From Ryuthela nishihirai (Eukaryota > Arthropoda > Arachnida > Araneae > Heptathelidae): 64,000 nt of DNA. A model generated the notes under the pieces. It saw nothing but the letters and a program-made list of their open reading frames with translations, did no database searches and had not been told where the DNA came from. Where the stretch lies: positions 23,399,801 through 23,463,800 of the forward strand of contig JAWZYU010000019.1 in NCBI GenBank assembly GCA_038380435.1, given 5' to 3'. Made by a program: the position numbers and the translations under genes. This document shows positions 54,350 through 64,000 of the stretch, one piece after another. The first letter of the stretch is position 1, and each line of letters starts with the position of its first letter.

Positions 54350-55010
54350 TATTCAATAAGTATTTACTCCTTTGATAGTCACTGCCCAAGGTTTAAAATA
54401 GACTCATTCAAACAATGTTACACCTTCCTCTTCAATATCATCTAATGATTGTTTGGCTTGTTGAAAGCTGGAATATTTAATAAGAATAATGTCAGTCCAA
54501 AGAAACTCTTAATTAACTTCTGAAGCAAATTCTTATGGCTAGTAAAACTGCATTAATTGCTTAAACTTCCATATCTCATTAAAGCACTGGATAAACACAG
54601 AAAAATCAAGCTTTTAATAGATTTCATTGAGCCAATAAATGTTTTGTGGACTATTAATTTAGATTTCATTGAGGTTATTAATTTATTCATAGCCTTCTTC
54701 TATAAAAATGTTTTAGAAGTAATGCAGCAAAAAACTGAACTTTCTCTAGCATAACATTGAAATTCTCTAATTTTTTTTTGTGTAGGCAGTGTAGAAAGGC
54801 TATTTAAATGACTATAATACAATCAGCCTATTAAAACCTTTGTTATTAAAACAAATATCAGGTTGAACTCAGAAGGTATCCTCTAGTCTGTAATATATTC
54901 ATCAATGAATGAAAAACATAGATGCCAGTTTAAAATTTTGGAGAAACATTTTTTAACTAATTCTTATGCTTCCTAATTTTCTAATTCCCAACAGCATATA
55001 TTTTATTGCT
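54350..55010. other. AT-rich stretch, no recognised gene
   Basis: GCAGCAAAAAACTG and GAAAGGCTATTTAAATGAC near 54724-54810 weakly recall the piggyBac-like family; too diverged to call. Confidence 0.4.
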
Positions 55011-55011
55011 C

Positions 55012-55640
55012 TTGTGAGAGGCATTCAAAAAGTTCTTTACATGATTGCAACAAAACTTTTACTGTCCTTCAAAGTACTCCCATCCAGCATCTATGCAAAG
55101 TTGCAGACATCTATACCAATTATAGAATTTTTGGTGGTACTCCTCTTGGGGAATACTTCAAAACTCTGAGTGAATGCATTTTGCAAAGTTTTGCACCTTT
55201 AAAAAAGACTTCCCAGCAAGTTCCCTTTTAATTTTTGAAAACATGCAAAAGTTGTCAGGTGCAAGATTAGGTAAATATGCAGGATGGAGTAGCTGTTTGA
55301 TATTTTCTTGCCCCAGATAAAGCCATAACTTGACGGATTTTTTGTGAGCACTAGCATTGTCATGAAGAAGGGGACATGCCTATTGTTGGACGCTGCTCCT
55401 TCATCTCCTTAGCTATTTTGGGCAAAAAATCTTCACATAGTATTGGCCATTTATAGTCATATTTTCAGGTAAAGGTGTCCACAGCTACAACTCCTTGAGA
55501 ATAGAAAAGAATTCTGAACATCCTATTCCCTGAGTAAGTCTTGTCGGAGGATTTATGGACATGGTTCATCTTTCACAACCCAAACATAGTTGCCAATCTT
55601 TCTGTGAGTTGTTTAGTAATAAAACATCTCATCACCTGTG
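55012..55640 (-). mobile_element. Mariner fragment (same kind as 31157-32442)
   Basis: Starts GAGAGGCATTCAAAAAGTTC, the transposon end without its first bases, and follows the other copy through AACAAAACTTTTACTGTCC, AAAGTT.CA.ACATCTAT, and the catalytic region complement up to the DETW block (TCTCATCACCTGTGATAATG). It is cut off where a SINE-B head begins at 55645. Confidence 0.85.
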
Positions 55641-55644
55641 ATAA

Positions 55645-55705
55645 TGGCGCACCAGACTCGTAATCTGTAGTTCCCAGGTTCGAGTTCCAGCTGAGTCAGC
55701 GTTTA
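55645..55705 (+). mobile_element. SINE-B, tRNA-like head only
   Basis: CAGACTCGTAATCTGTAGTT, CCCAGGTTCGAGTTCCAGC and TGAGTCAGCGTTTAG match the head of SINE-B. It fuses directly to the mariner fragment. Confidence 0.8.
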
Positions 55706-55709
55706 GGTG

Positions 55710-56890
55710 ATAACATCATTATTTTTAATACATTTTAAAACCAAAAGTAAAATAAAAACACTCATCAGTTATTTATAATGATTTTATTGTGTAACCATTC
55801 TCTCTTTTTTTTTTCTTTTTTCATTTGTGGGTTTGGGCCAGATATATTTTTTTCACTTTAGACTATTTTGGGTGATTATTATGTATAATCTGATGCCAAA
55901 ATATGGATCACTTTTCTTATTTATTGACTTTTTGTTGGCTTCTCACATGCTATATTTGTTCCTGACTGTTATTAGTCTAAAGATAGATTAAGTTAATTCT
56001 ATAAACGCTGTAGGTGTATAAAACCTGTCATAAAACACTTTGGTATGAAACCTACGGTGTTTTCAGAGTTAACTTTATCTTTAATTCAGCACACATGTTT
56101 TTACCTTCATATATAGTTATTAGACTATTTGCTAAATTTGGCTATCTAGGGTGTTTCTATTTGAAGATTCTGCAGCTGTCTCTTTTTTAGTTTGTTTTCT
56201 CAATTGAAAGGGAAATTTTGGAAATTCACACTGGGCTGAACTGTTATACCCCTGAATGACACAGTGCCACTGTAGGAGAGGGGTATGATTCCACAACCTC
56301 CTGACAATATTAGGAGGGGTCATATCAAACTCTTGTCAAAAATAACTTGAACCTTGCAGTGGTACAAAAAATAACTTCTGTTGATATTCATTGTTTAGTT
56401 CTTCGTTTCATTTAGAAAATGATTCAGGATAACGCTGATCAAGGATTTGAATAAATAAATATATTAATTTATATATTAGCAAATACAAACAGATTTATAT
56501 TTGGATTCACGAATAAATACATAGACCCTTGATTTACACTGGTTAGGTTCCTGGAGATAATGGCATAAATGAAACCCAAATTAATAATTTATTTCAATGA
56601 GATACATTCCAGATGTATGAAAATTGAGACTCTCTGTTATACAATATTACAAAAATTTTAATATTTAAACATTATATAAGTGCATTAAAATCACATTTAT
56701 TTTATAATGCATACCTGTAAAATATAAATAGGTGGGTAGGGCTGGATTTATGCATAAGCTAACTAAACTACAGCTTAGGGCTTCAAAGAAATGCATTTAG
56801 AGTTTTAGAAGGCTCAGCACTTTTCTCTATCCTAGTCAGTTTCATTACACTAGACAACAAATTGAAACTTTCGTTTTATAACACTGGTCA
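55710..56890. other. AT-rich stretch, no recognised gene
   Basis: CCTTGATTTACACTGGTTAG near 56527 resembles 18932-18950. No exon or other repeat was seen. Confidence 0.4.
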
Positions 56891-56892
56891 AA

Positions 56893-57146
56893 TAGAATGT
56901 TTTTAACTAATTTTGGGGTGCTGAATTCAAATATGACTGTGAAAAATCTGCAGCATGTACAATTTTTTTTTTAAATTATGGATTCATGTATTTCAAATTT
57001 CAAGGAATATGACTATTTTTAGAATATTTTTAACTAATTTTGGGGTGCTGAATTCAAATATGACTGTGAAAAATCTGCAGCATGTACAATTTTTTTTTAA
57101 ATTATGGATTCATGTATTTCAAATTTCAAGGAATATGACTATTTTA
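56893..57146. repeat. Tandem duplication, two units of 127 bases
   Basis: 56893-57019 and 57020-57146 are almost identical. Each unit contains TTTTAACTAATTTTGGGG and TGCTGAATTCAAATATGAC, the arm sequence that also flanks copy A of the unclassified element. Confidence 0.95.
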
Positions 57147-57299
57147 TTAAATTGAAACTTAAAACTCATTAATTAATTACATGATTACAGTGAAAACAAT
57201 TTGAAACATCATAGTTATAGACCACTGAATATAAAGTAACAAATGAAATAATATTGAAAAGCAAAATAAGAATACGTGGGTAAGGATTTTTTTATACTT

Positions 57300-59090
57300 A
57301 AAAGAAGTTCATTTTTGTCTTTTATGTGCTGAGGTATCTTCCTTCTGCAAAAACCAGCAGTAGTTACCCATCATTGCTGAGTTCCACCTGCCTTGGTATC
57401 TCCTCCATGGTTCGGATACCCTGGTGAAATCTTTTCCCTTGCTCATCACCAACAGCTCCTAGGTTCTTGGGAAAGAAGTCAAGATGCGAGTTAAAGAAAC
57501 AGCTCTTCAAAGACATTTGGCAGCCAAGATTTTCATAATTTTTGGGAAGATTTTGGATGAGCTGATGGTAATTTTCTTCTTTGTGATTCCCCAGAAAACC
57601 CTGGACCACAGACATGAAGGATTTCCATGCAGCACACTTCTTCATATTCAGTTTTTCTTTGAAGACAGTATCATTCAGTAGCTTCCTGATCTGAGGACCA
57701 ACAAAGACTCCTTCTTTGAGTTTGGTATCACTTAGTTTTGGAAAATTTTCCTTCAAGTGCAAAAAACCCGTTACCAGTTTTGTCCATAGCCTTTACAAAG
57801 TTTTTCATAAGCCCTAGCTTGATGGTAGTGGTGGGAGCAGAACATCAGAGGGGTCAACTAGAGGCTTAAAACTCACATTACTCTTTCCAGAAATAAAAAC
57901 ACCTGTTTTCAGACAGTCTTTTGTTTTGTAGTGTTCCTTTCTGAACCTACTGTCCCACAAACACAGAAAATAACAAAATTTTGTGAAGCCTCTTAAAACC
58001 CGAGCAAGAGAGATATATCTTTTAGGTCACCACATATTGTCCACTTAACTGGTCATATTTTACAGCAGTGAGTAGAATAGAAGGTTTTTGGTTTCCTTAG
58101 CTGTCCCATGACCGAGTGGTTAGCGCGCTTGGCAAGTGATCTAAGGGACCTGGGTTCGAGCCCCGGGTAAGGCATGGATGTATGTGTCGTTTTTCTGCTG
58201 AGGTCCTGCCATCCTCTCAGACATTCTACTGCAGCATATAAACTGACAGGCTCCTGTCAGACCTCTTGTGCAAGCAGCTGCTTGAGGGGGTATTTTTTTT
58301 ATGTGAAAAGACAGCTCTCAAGCTGAATCTTGATGAATCTATAAATAGACGCGATTCCTCAGGATCGTAAGTTGTTCCAATTTTTTCCATCGGCACTGAA
58401 ATATCTGTGCAGAAACACACACCATCTTGAATCTTGTAATAAGCAAATAAAGCCAAATTTGCCATTTTGAACAGAGAAACTCTGGTACCCTTGGCCAGAA
58501 GATTCCACTCTTGAACCTAAAACCTCAGCTTGTTGTTTGGAAAGTTCTAGGTATCAAACAAGATCATTTAGTTCATTTTGCTGAATCAGATGAGGCTCAT
58601 CTAACTTTTAGGGGTGTATGTAGGATCAGGATTTGTATGTGTCTCAAAGCCTTCCTCTGTGAATGTGAATCCTTCTCCTCCCAGTTGGTTGGAGGTATTG
58701 ATATAGGAAGATCTTCTCCTTAGCTGAAGGCACATTTGAATATTGTATTTTGTTCTTTTTCGAAAAGCCTGACACTTTGGTTAAACAGAAATAGCAATCA
58801 TGTGAGTAGTCGGCTCACACCAAACCATCGGAACTGCAATGGACACGGATTTTATTTTACCTTTCAACCATTCACTCAGGCCAACAAAGCACAAAATGCA
58901 GCACACATGTGGAGCACATATTTTGTCCTGATCTCCAACATGACATCCAAAATACAAGTTATAGGCTTTCTTCACAAGCTTTGTCAAAGAATGACCCTGG
59001 GATTTTAAACTATAATTTCCACACACATAATAAAACTTATCTGGCACATTAACACATCCATGATGCTGCTTTTGTGCCATTTAAATGCCA
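57300..59090 (-). pseudogene. Uncharacterised Cys-rich element protein (copy B, broken)
   Basis: Starts CVNVPDKFYYVCGNYSLKSQ, then YFGCHVGDQDKICAPHVCC and WLKGKIKSVSIAVPMVWCEP, the same order as copy A. Around the SINE is a FIDSSRFSLRAVF block (58330-58350) with CCFLCEWDS-like remains, and at 57762-57364 KLKEGVFVGPQIRKLLND, FLGNHKEENYHQL, FFNSHLDFFPKNLG, then GDEQGKRFHQGIRTMEE and a YCWFLQKED end. The stretch GERFHQD.R.MEE is the most conserved part of the family. Frame breaks and stops; no activity expected. Confidence 0.75.
58098..58300 (+). mobile_element. SINE-A, full copy
   Basis: Best-kept head in the window: CCCATGACCGAGTGGTTAGC (box A), GGGACCTGGGTTCGAGCCCC (box B). Body and end as in 54046-54249, with TGACAGGCTCCTGTCA and GAGGGGGTATTTTTTTT. 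No clear target duplication. It splits copy B's coding region. Confidence 0.92.
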
Positions 59091-59454
59091 AAATTCACTC
59101 TTCAATGTACATCCTCCTGCAATGCAAACAACAAGAATGGCAGTCTGAGGTTAGGTTACTGTTGCATGTTTTCTTCCACTTGGCAATCAGTGTTTCCAGC
59201 CACAAAAAGTAAAATATCTAGTATCCTCTAAGTTGCTTGGAGGTGTTGGTATACAAAGATCTTAATAAGAGTCAAAATGACCAATAACAAAAAAAAAAGT
59301 GATGTGCTAGCCATTTTTTAAGGCCAGATCTGAAATCAGCACCTGAAAAATAGTTAAAGGCAGCTACAATTGTTCATGTTATAAAAACCTTGTAAACCAG
59401 TGTTATTTATCAATGCCTGCACATGATGGTGGCAATGGAAGAAGGGTAAACAGC

Positions 59455-59840
59455 ATCTGATGTTGAAAGGGCTGTATTGGTTTAGTATGCAGTTCTGCAT
59501 GTGGTATGCTACCCACATGCAGAACTGTAAATTAGCAAATAGAATTTCAAACAGTATGCCAAAAAGGCAGCAGAAGGTAAAGGTGAGATACTTAAAAATA
59601 ACTTTAACTACCTTAGGGAGACTAAGAATGCTGTGGGACTAATGTTTGGAAGACTAAATGACAGTCTGGTTGGACCTTGCATAGCCCATGGCTACTTAAA
59701 ATGGATGGACTGAATTAGCCATCCATAGCTTACATTTTATGAGCTATTAATAACACTAGAGAATGCTAAAGTGATTTCAGTATCATTGTAAAGATCTCAA
59801 TGCATAGTCTGGTTGGACCTCTGTAGCCTATACTGATTGA
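59455..59840 (+). mobile_element. RTE-like LINE, 3' fragments with a foldback
   Basis: KLANRISNSMPKRQQK and LGRLRMLWD match the LINE C-terminus, then TCTGGTTGGACC...CCCATGGCTACTT (59660-59695), and again at 59805-59840 TCTGGTTGGACCTCTGTAG. A perfect 15-base foldback lies at 59490-59504 and 59513-59527 (CAGTTCTGCATGTGG). Confidence 0.78.
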
Positions 59841-60039
59841 GGATTATGTATGTGTATCCATGTACAATTATAAAATTTAATTACCGAAATTAAAGAAAAA
59901 TGTAACTAGAATAACAATTGTTACATAACACATATTTGTAATATTATCTAATTACATAAATACCAGAAGATCCTAATTATTTTATCTTAATACTTTTTGC
60001 AGGCTAAAGGAAAAATTAATCATTTCTTAACTTTTTGAG

Positions 60040-63000
60040 TGGTGGCAAAATATGGCATAAACTGGAAGGACAGCTGTGTACCAATCCCCAGAGATGATGC
60101 ACAGAACCGGCCAGGTCTAACACCTAATGTCCGACCCTACCTTCTCGTGGTGCAGGCCGTTAGTACCTTTCAAAAGAGATATTCTCTTTTGGAAGGGAAC
60201 GGAAGGGGAGGGCTGCCAGTTCAGTATGGCCTACTGATCTGGTCATCTATGGCCACTGTTTAATTTTTTTCCAACCCTGCTGAGGAGTGGTCAACTTCAC
60301 AGAATCCTGGTGCTGACCATTTATACTTACTAGACTGGACTTGTTTATGGATTTGAGCTAGATTATGAATCCTGGATTTGCTGCACTGGTGGGCTCTGCT
60401 GAGGGAGAATCTGCCGCTGTGTTTTATGTTTGCTTCTGGGTTGTCAGCCCTAAGTGAACAGAGGCATGGGATATTTTATATCAGCTGGTGGATAATCCTA
60501 ATCAGAGACCATCGCAGGTACCTGAACCTCACTTAGCTAGTTGGGCATCGTCAAGCCTAAACTAGAGTAATGTGTCTCAGGCAGACCATATGGCTCTCAA
60601 AAAAGTCCACTTGAAAAGGTGGTGCCTGAAGTTCCTACCAGCATCGGTGACTTCAGCGTTTAGCAGAGGAGGAACAGGTCTTTGCCAAATGCCTGAATCC
60701 AGGGGGCTGTTTGATATTGTTGGCCCTACCAAATCTCAATAAACCTAATTTCTTTAAAAATCCCACTAATCATTTTCTCTCTGCAGGAACATGGAATGTG
60801 AGGACATTAAAATAGAGATTATTTTCTTGATGTCCTCATGCAGGAATTCCAGCACTATAACCTAGATATTCTAGGCTTGCAAGAGACCAGATGGACAGGT
60901 AAAGGTGAGATACTTAAAAACAACTTTAAATTTCTCTTTACAGGGAGGGAGGATGGAAAGCATCACCAAGGTGTGGGTCTGCTTCTCAGCAGACATGATA
61001 GTTCTTCTAGGATATAAGTGCATTAATGAAAGGTTTCTTAGAGCAAACTTTAAAACAAAAGTTAAAGACTTGAATGTTATCTGCTGTTATGCTTTCACTG
61101 AGGATGAGAAGAATAGGTTTTACAGACAACTTCAGGATATTTTGAATTCTGTCAAGAAAGGAGATATTACCCTTGTTCTTGGTGACTTCAATGCCAAAGT
61201 TGGTACTGACTCTGACCTTTGGGGAGGAGTAATAGGCTCTTTTGGTATTGGTAGCTGCAATGGCAATGGGCAATGTCTCCTACAGGTAAGTAAACTCAAT
61301 GGATTCAGAATAACTAACACTTATTACAAACACCGTGACATACATAAGTACACATGGGTTTCACCTGATGGGCTGCATAAGAATATGATTGATTATATAT
61401 TAATTTACAGCAAATGGGCTAGTTCTGTTAGGAATACAGGTCATATAGGGAAGCTGATACTGGATCTGACCATTACCTTGTTAAATGTGTCTTGCAACTT
61501 AAACTTAAAAAGTGTTGTGCTAGGGTAAAAAAATTTGCCTTTAATACTGAAGTTCTGAAAGACCCAGTTATAGCAAAAGCTTACCATGATAGATTACTTA
61601 GTCATTATGACAGTCATGGTATGCTTACTACTGAAGTTGAGGAAGAATGGGATCATTTTAACAGGCTTTTTTGGACAATAACAGTACTCTTTTAGGAAAA
61701 AAGGAACAGAGGAGGCAGAATTATTTGAGTGATAAGGCACTTGAGCTTATTTTGGAAAGAAAGAACTGCAGGAATGTCCTTAATCAATACCCTACTAGTC
61801 CTAATAGAAAGGATTACAGAGAGCTTAATAAACGTGTAAAGGATCAGTTTGCTGCTGAGAAGAATCTTTGGCTTGGCTGAAAAAGCTAAGGAAGCAGTTA
61901 GACAGCACAACAGCAGAGAGCTGCACCAGATAGTTAATATTTTATGTGGTAGAAAACTAGCAGGTATACAGGGATTGAAGGATAAACAAGGTAAGGTTAT
62001 AGAAGGTGAGGATTCTGTCATGACTAGGTGGGCTGAGCATTTCAGTGATGTTCTAAACAATGTGGTTAGTTCTACTCCCATTGTTTGTAATGATGATAGA
62101 TGCATTGGTAGCTTTAATGTTGGCCCTTATAACACAATCTGAAGTTATTTTGGCTATTTCTAAACTTAAACTTCATAAATCCCCACGGGTAGATGAAATT
62201 ACTACAGAAATGCTTAAAGGTGGGATTTTTTTGGTTACCACTTAGATGACTGAAATTTTGAATATCTTTTATGATAAAGGATTATCTTATTGAATATCTT
62301 TTATCCTAAGGATTTTACCAGAGCTATTATTATCCCTATTATCAAAAAAGGTGATCACTGTTCTTGTGATAACTATAGGGGTATCAGCCTACTCTCTGTT
62401 CCAGGTAAAGTTCTTTCCATGATTGTGTTTAATAGAATTAAGAATCTGGTTGACAGTCAATTGCGTGATGAGCAATGTGGATTCAGAAGTGGTAGAGGAT
62501 ATGTGGGTAAGATATTTTCACTTAGGAAGATTCTTGAGAAATGTTTAGATTTTCAGAAACCTTTGGTTGCTAGCTTTGTTGATTTCAAAAAGGCTTTCGA
62601 CTCTGTTGATCGTCATAATTTGTGGTTGATTGTGAGATCATATGGTATACCAGGTAAGTTAGTTAACATAATGAAAGCTCTCTATAATAACACTGAGTCA
62701 TGTGTGAGAATTGGTAAGGCTTGTAACAATTGGTTTAGCATTACTTCTGGTGTTCAACAAGGGTGCATTTTGTCTCCTTTTCTGTTTAGTTTTGTTATTA
62801 TGTTATGCGAAATTCACTGCAAGGGAAAGATTTTGGCCTTAAATGGTCTGGAGATACTAAAATTTCTGATTTAAACTATGTTGATGATTTAGCCCTTTTG
62901 GCAAATGATGTTGATGAGATGAAATCTTTCATTCGAGCTGTTGATGAAACTGGTAGTAGAGTAGGTTTGGTTATAAACAGAGAGTAAACTTAAGTGATGA

Positions 63001-63676
63001 AAATTGGTCAGGCAGGCTGTGATTCAGTTAGTCTGAATGGTTGCAGTCTTGAGCAGGTGTCACAGTTTAATTATCTTCGAAGCTATATAACAGATACTGG
63101 TGATGTGTAGCATGAGATTAACAGACGAATAGGGATTGCTGCCAGGACTTTTAAAAATCTATGGAGAGTGTGGAGAAATAGGCGTATACACTTAAAGACT
63201 AAAATTAGATTGTATAATAGTTTGGTTCTTTCTAGGGTTAGTTATGGCAGTGAAACTTGGACACTTTGTAAACAAGATAACAGGAAACTTGATGCTTTTG
63301 ATTCTAGATGTTTACGTAGTATCTTGGGTATTAGATGGTTTAACTTTGTAACTAATGATGAGGTTAGGCAAAGGAGTCTGCAACCTCCTTTAAGCAGCAT
63401 ATTGTGCAGAGAGAGACTCAGCTGGTTCGGCCATGTTGCCTGTATGAACAATTATAGATTGGCGAATAGGGTTATGAACAGTGTGCCTAAAGGCCTCAGA
63501 AAGAGGGGGAGACCTAGGATGCGGTGGGCAGACAATGTCAAACAGGACCTTGTTAGAATTGGTGTGCAGTGGCCGGATGCAGCAGATGTAGCTCAGGACA
63601 GATATGCTTGGAGAATTAAAGTGCACGGTCCAGTTGGACCTCCGTAGCCCATGGCTGCTTGAGGATGATGATGATG
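60040..63676 (+). mobile_element. RTE-like LINE, copy 3 (near full length, broken)
   Basis: Leader from CTGGAAGGACAGCTG (60060) through GTGGTGCAGGCCGTTAGTAC. Endonuclease 60780-61500: WNVRT, ILGLQETRW, a 207-codon frame with VICCY, LGDFNAKVGTDS and the VSPDGLHKNMIDYIL block. RT 62060-62990: HKSPRVDEIT (Gly changed to Arg), NYRGISLLSVPGK, DFKKAFDSVD, SGVQQGCILSP, and YADD changed to YVDD at 62877. C-terminal 63168-63647 is open: SETWTL, LGIRW, WFGHVA, GRPRMRWADNV. Ends in GATGATGATG at 63676. Many frameshifts; an insertion near 62280 repeats ATTGAATATCTTTTATGAT-like sequence. Confidence 0.92.
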
Positions 63677-63861
63677 AAAACATGGAATTAGCTAACTCTA
63701 CTTCTAATGCTAAACCAATCATTGCAAGCTTTGCTAATTTTCACATATAACTCAGTGTTATCACAGAGATACATCATTATGTTAACTTGCAACAGGGTAT
63801 TGGATTGTGTATTTACTATCCCAAAACAACCACCTTGAGCTACAGTTGCTGCATTTGATTC

Positions 63862-63925
63862 TTGTTGACAGGCTCCTGTCAGACCTCTGTGACAAGCAGC
63901 TGCTTTAGGGGGGTATTTATTTATT
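63862..63925 (+). mobile_element. SINE-A, 3' fragment
   Basis: TTGACAGGCTCCTGTCAGAC, CTCTGTGACAAGCAGCTGC and GGGGGGTATTTATTT; only the last ~65 bases of the family. Confidence 0.8.
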
Positions 63926-63929
63926 TAAC

Positions 63930-64000
63930 ATTGTATGCCCTCCCATTCCATCTTCCCTTCTTTTTGAGGCCTTTAGGCATACATTCATAACTCTATTTGT
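63930..64000 (-). mobile_element. RTE-like LINE fragment running off the window
   Basis: Complement of the GRPR...LANRVMN region: CTTCTTTTTGAGGCCTTTAG and CATAACTCTATTTG match 18650-18680 of copy 2. Confidence 0.75.

Larger units (their letters stand above)
56893..59370 (-). mobile_element. Unclassified TIR element, copy B
   Basis: Left arm in the duplicated 127-base unit (TTTTAACTAATTTTGGGGTG, then CTGAATTCAAATATGAC). The right arm at about 59330-59365 is its weaker complement (TTTAACTATTTTTCAGGTGC, then TGATTTCAGATC). Between them is the same protein as in copy A, on the minus strand. SINE-A at 58098-58300 interrupts it. Confidence 0.55.

Overview
This is animal nuclear DNA. It is AT-rich, has GT-AG introns and is crowded with decayed mobile elements; nothing in it looks prokaryotic. 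The mix of RTE-like and jockey/I-like LINEs, several Tc1/mariner groups, a piggyBac-like MITE and tRNA-derived SINEs suggests an arthropod, possibly a chelicerate such as a spider. That placement is inference from element types only.

Host gene: one gene was recognised, on the minus strand. Five short exons (52361-52551, 30363-30443, 25220-25276, 11789-11894, 2263-2399) join in frame with GT-AG sites into about 190 residues of an ELOVL very-long-chain fatty acid elongase. The segments carry the four family signatures KxxExxDT, HxxHH, HxxMYxYY and the start of TxxQxxQ. The start codon exon and last exon(s) were not found. Introns of about 21.9, 5.1, 13.3 and 9.4 kb hold nearly everything else.

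Layout: 0.8-1.2 kb mariner scrap; 2.4-4.0 kb nested inverted repeats with a SINE; 4.05-8.69 kb mariner-like transposon with very long terminal inverted repeats (TIRs), split by an RTE LINE; 15.28-18.85 kb near-full-length RTE LINE with target site duplication (TSD); 19.4-24.3 kb a second RTE LINE interrupted by a piggyBac-like element; 26-31 kb LINE and SINE fragments; 31.16-32.44 kb mariner; 35.6-40.2 kb jockey/I-like LINE lacking the core of its reverse transcriptase; 40.4-42.8 kb copy A of an unclassified TIR element; 42.97-44.43 kb mariner-like transposon with ~115-bp TIRs; 45-51 kb Tc1 remnants and an RTE LINE; 51.37-52.31 kb piggyBac-like MITE; 52.74-54.35 kb Tc1-like transposon carrying a SINE; 56.9-59.4 kb copy B of the unclassified element; 60.0-63.7 kb RTE LINE.

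The two most notable items are (1) the unclassified element, two copies encoding the same uncharacterised Cys-rich protein and flanked by similar inverted repeats, and (2) a recurring signature of short perfect or near-perfect inverted duplications inside mobile-element sequence, as expected from template-switch (snap-back) copying. All element genes are broken; the ELOVL exons are intact.
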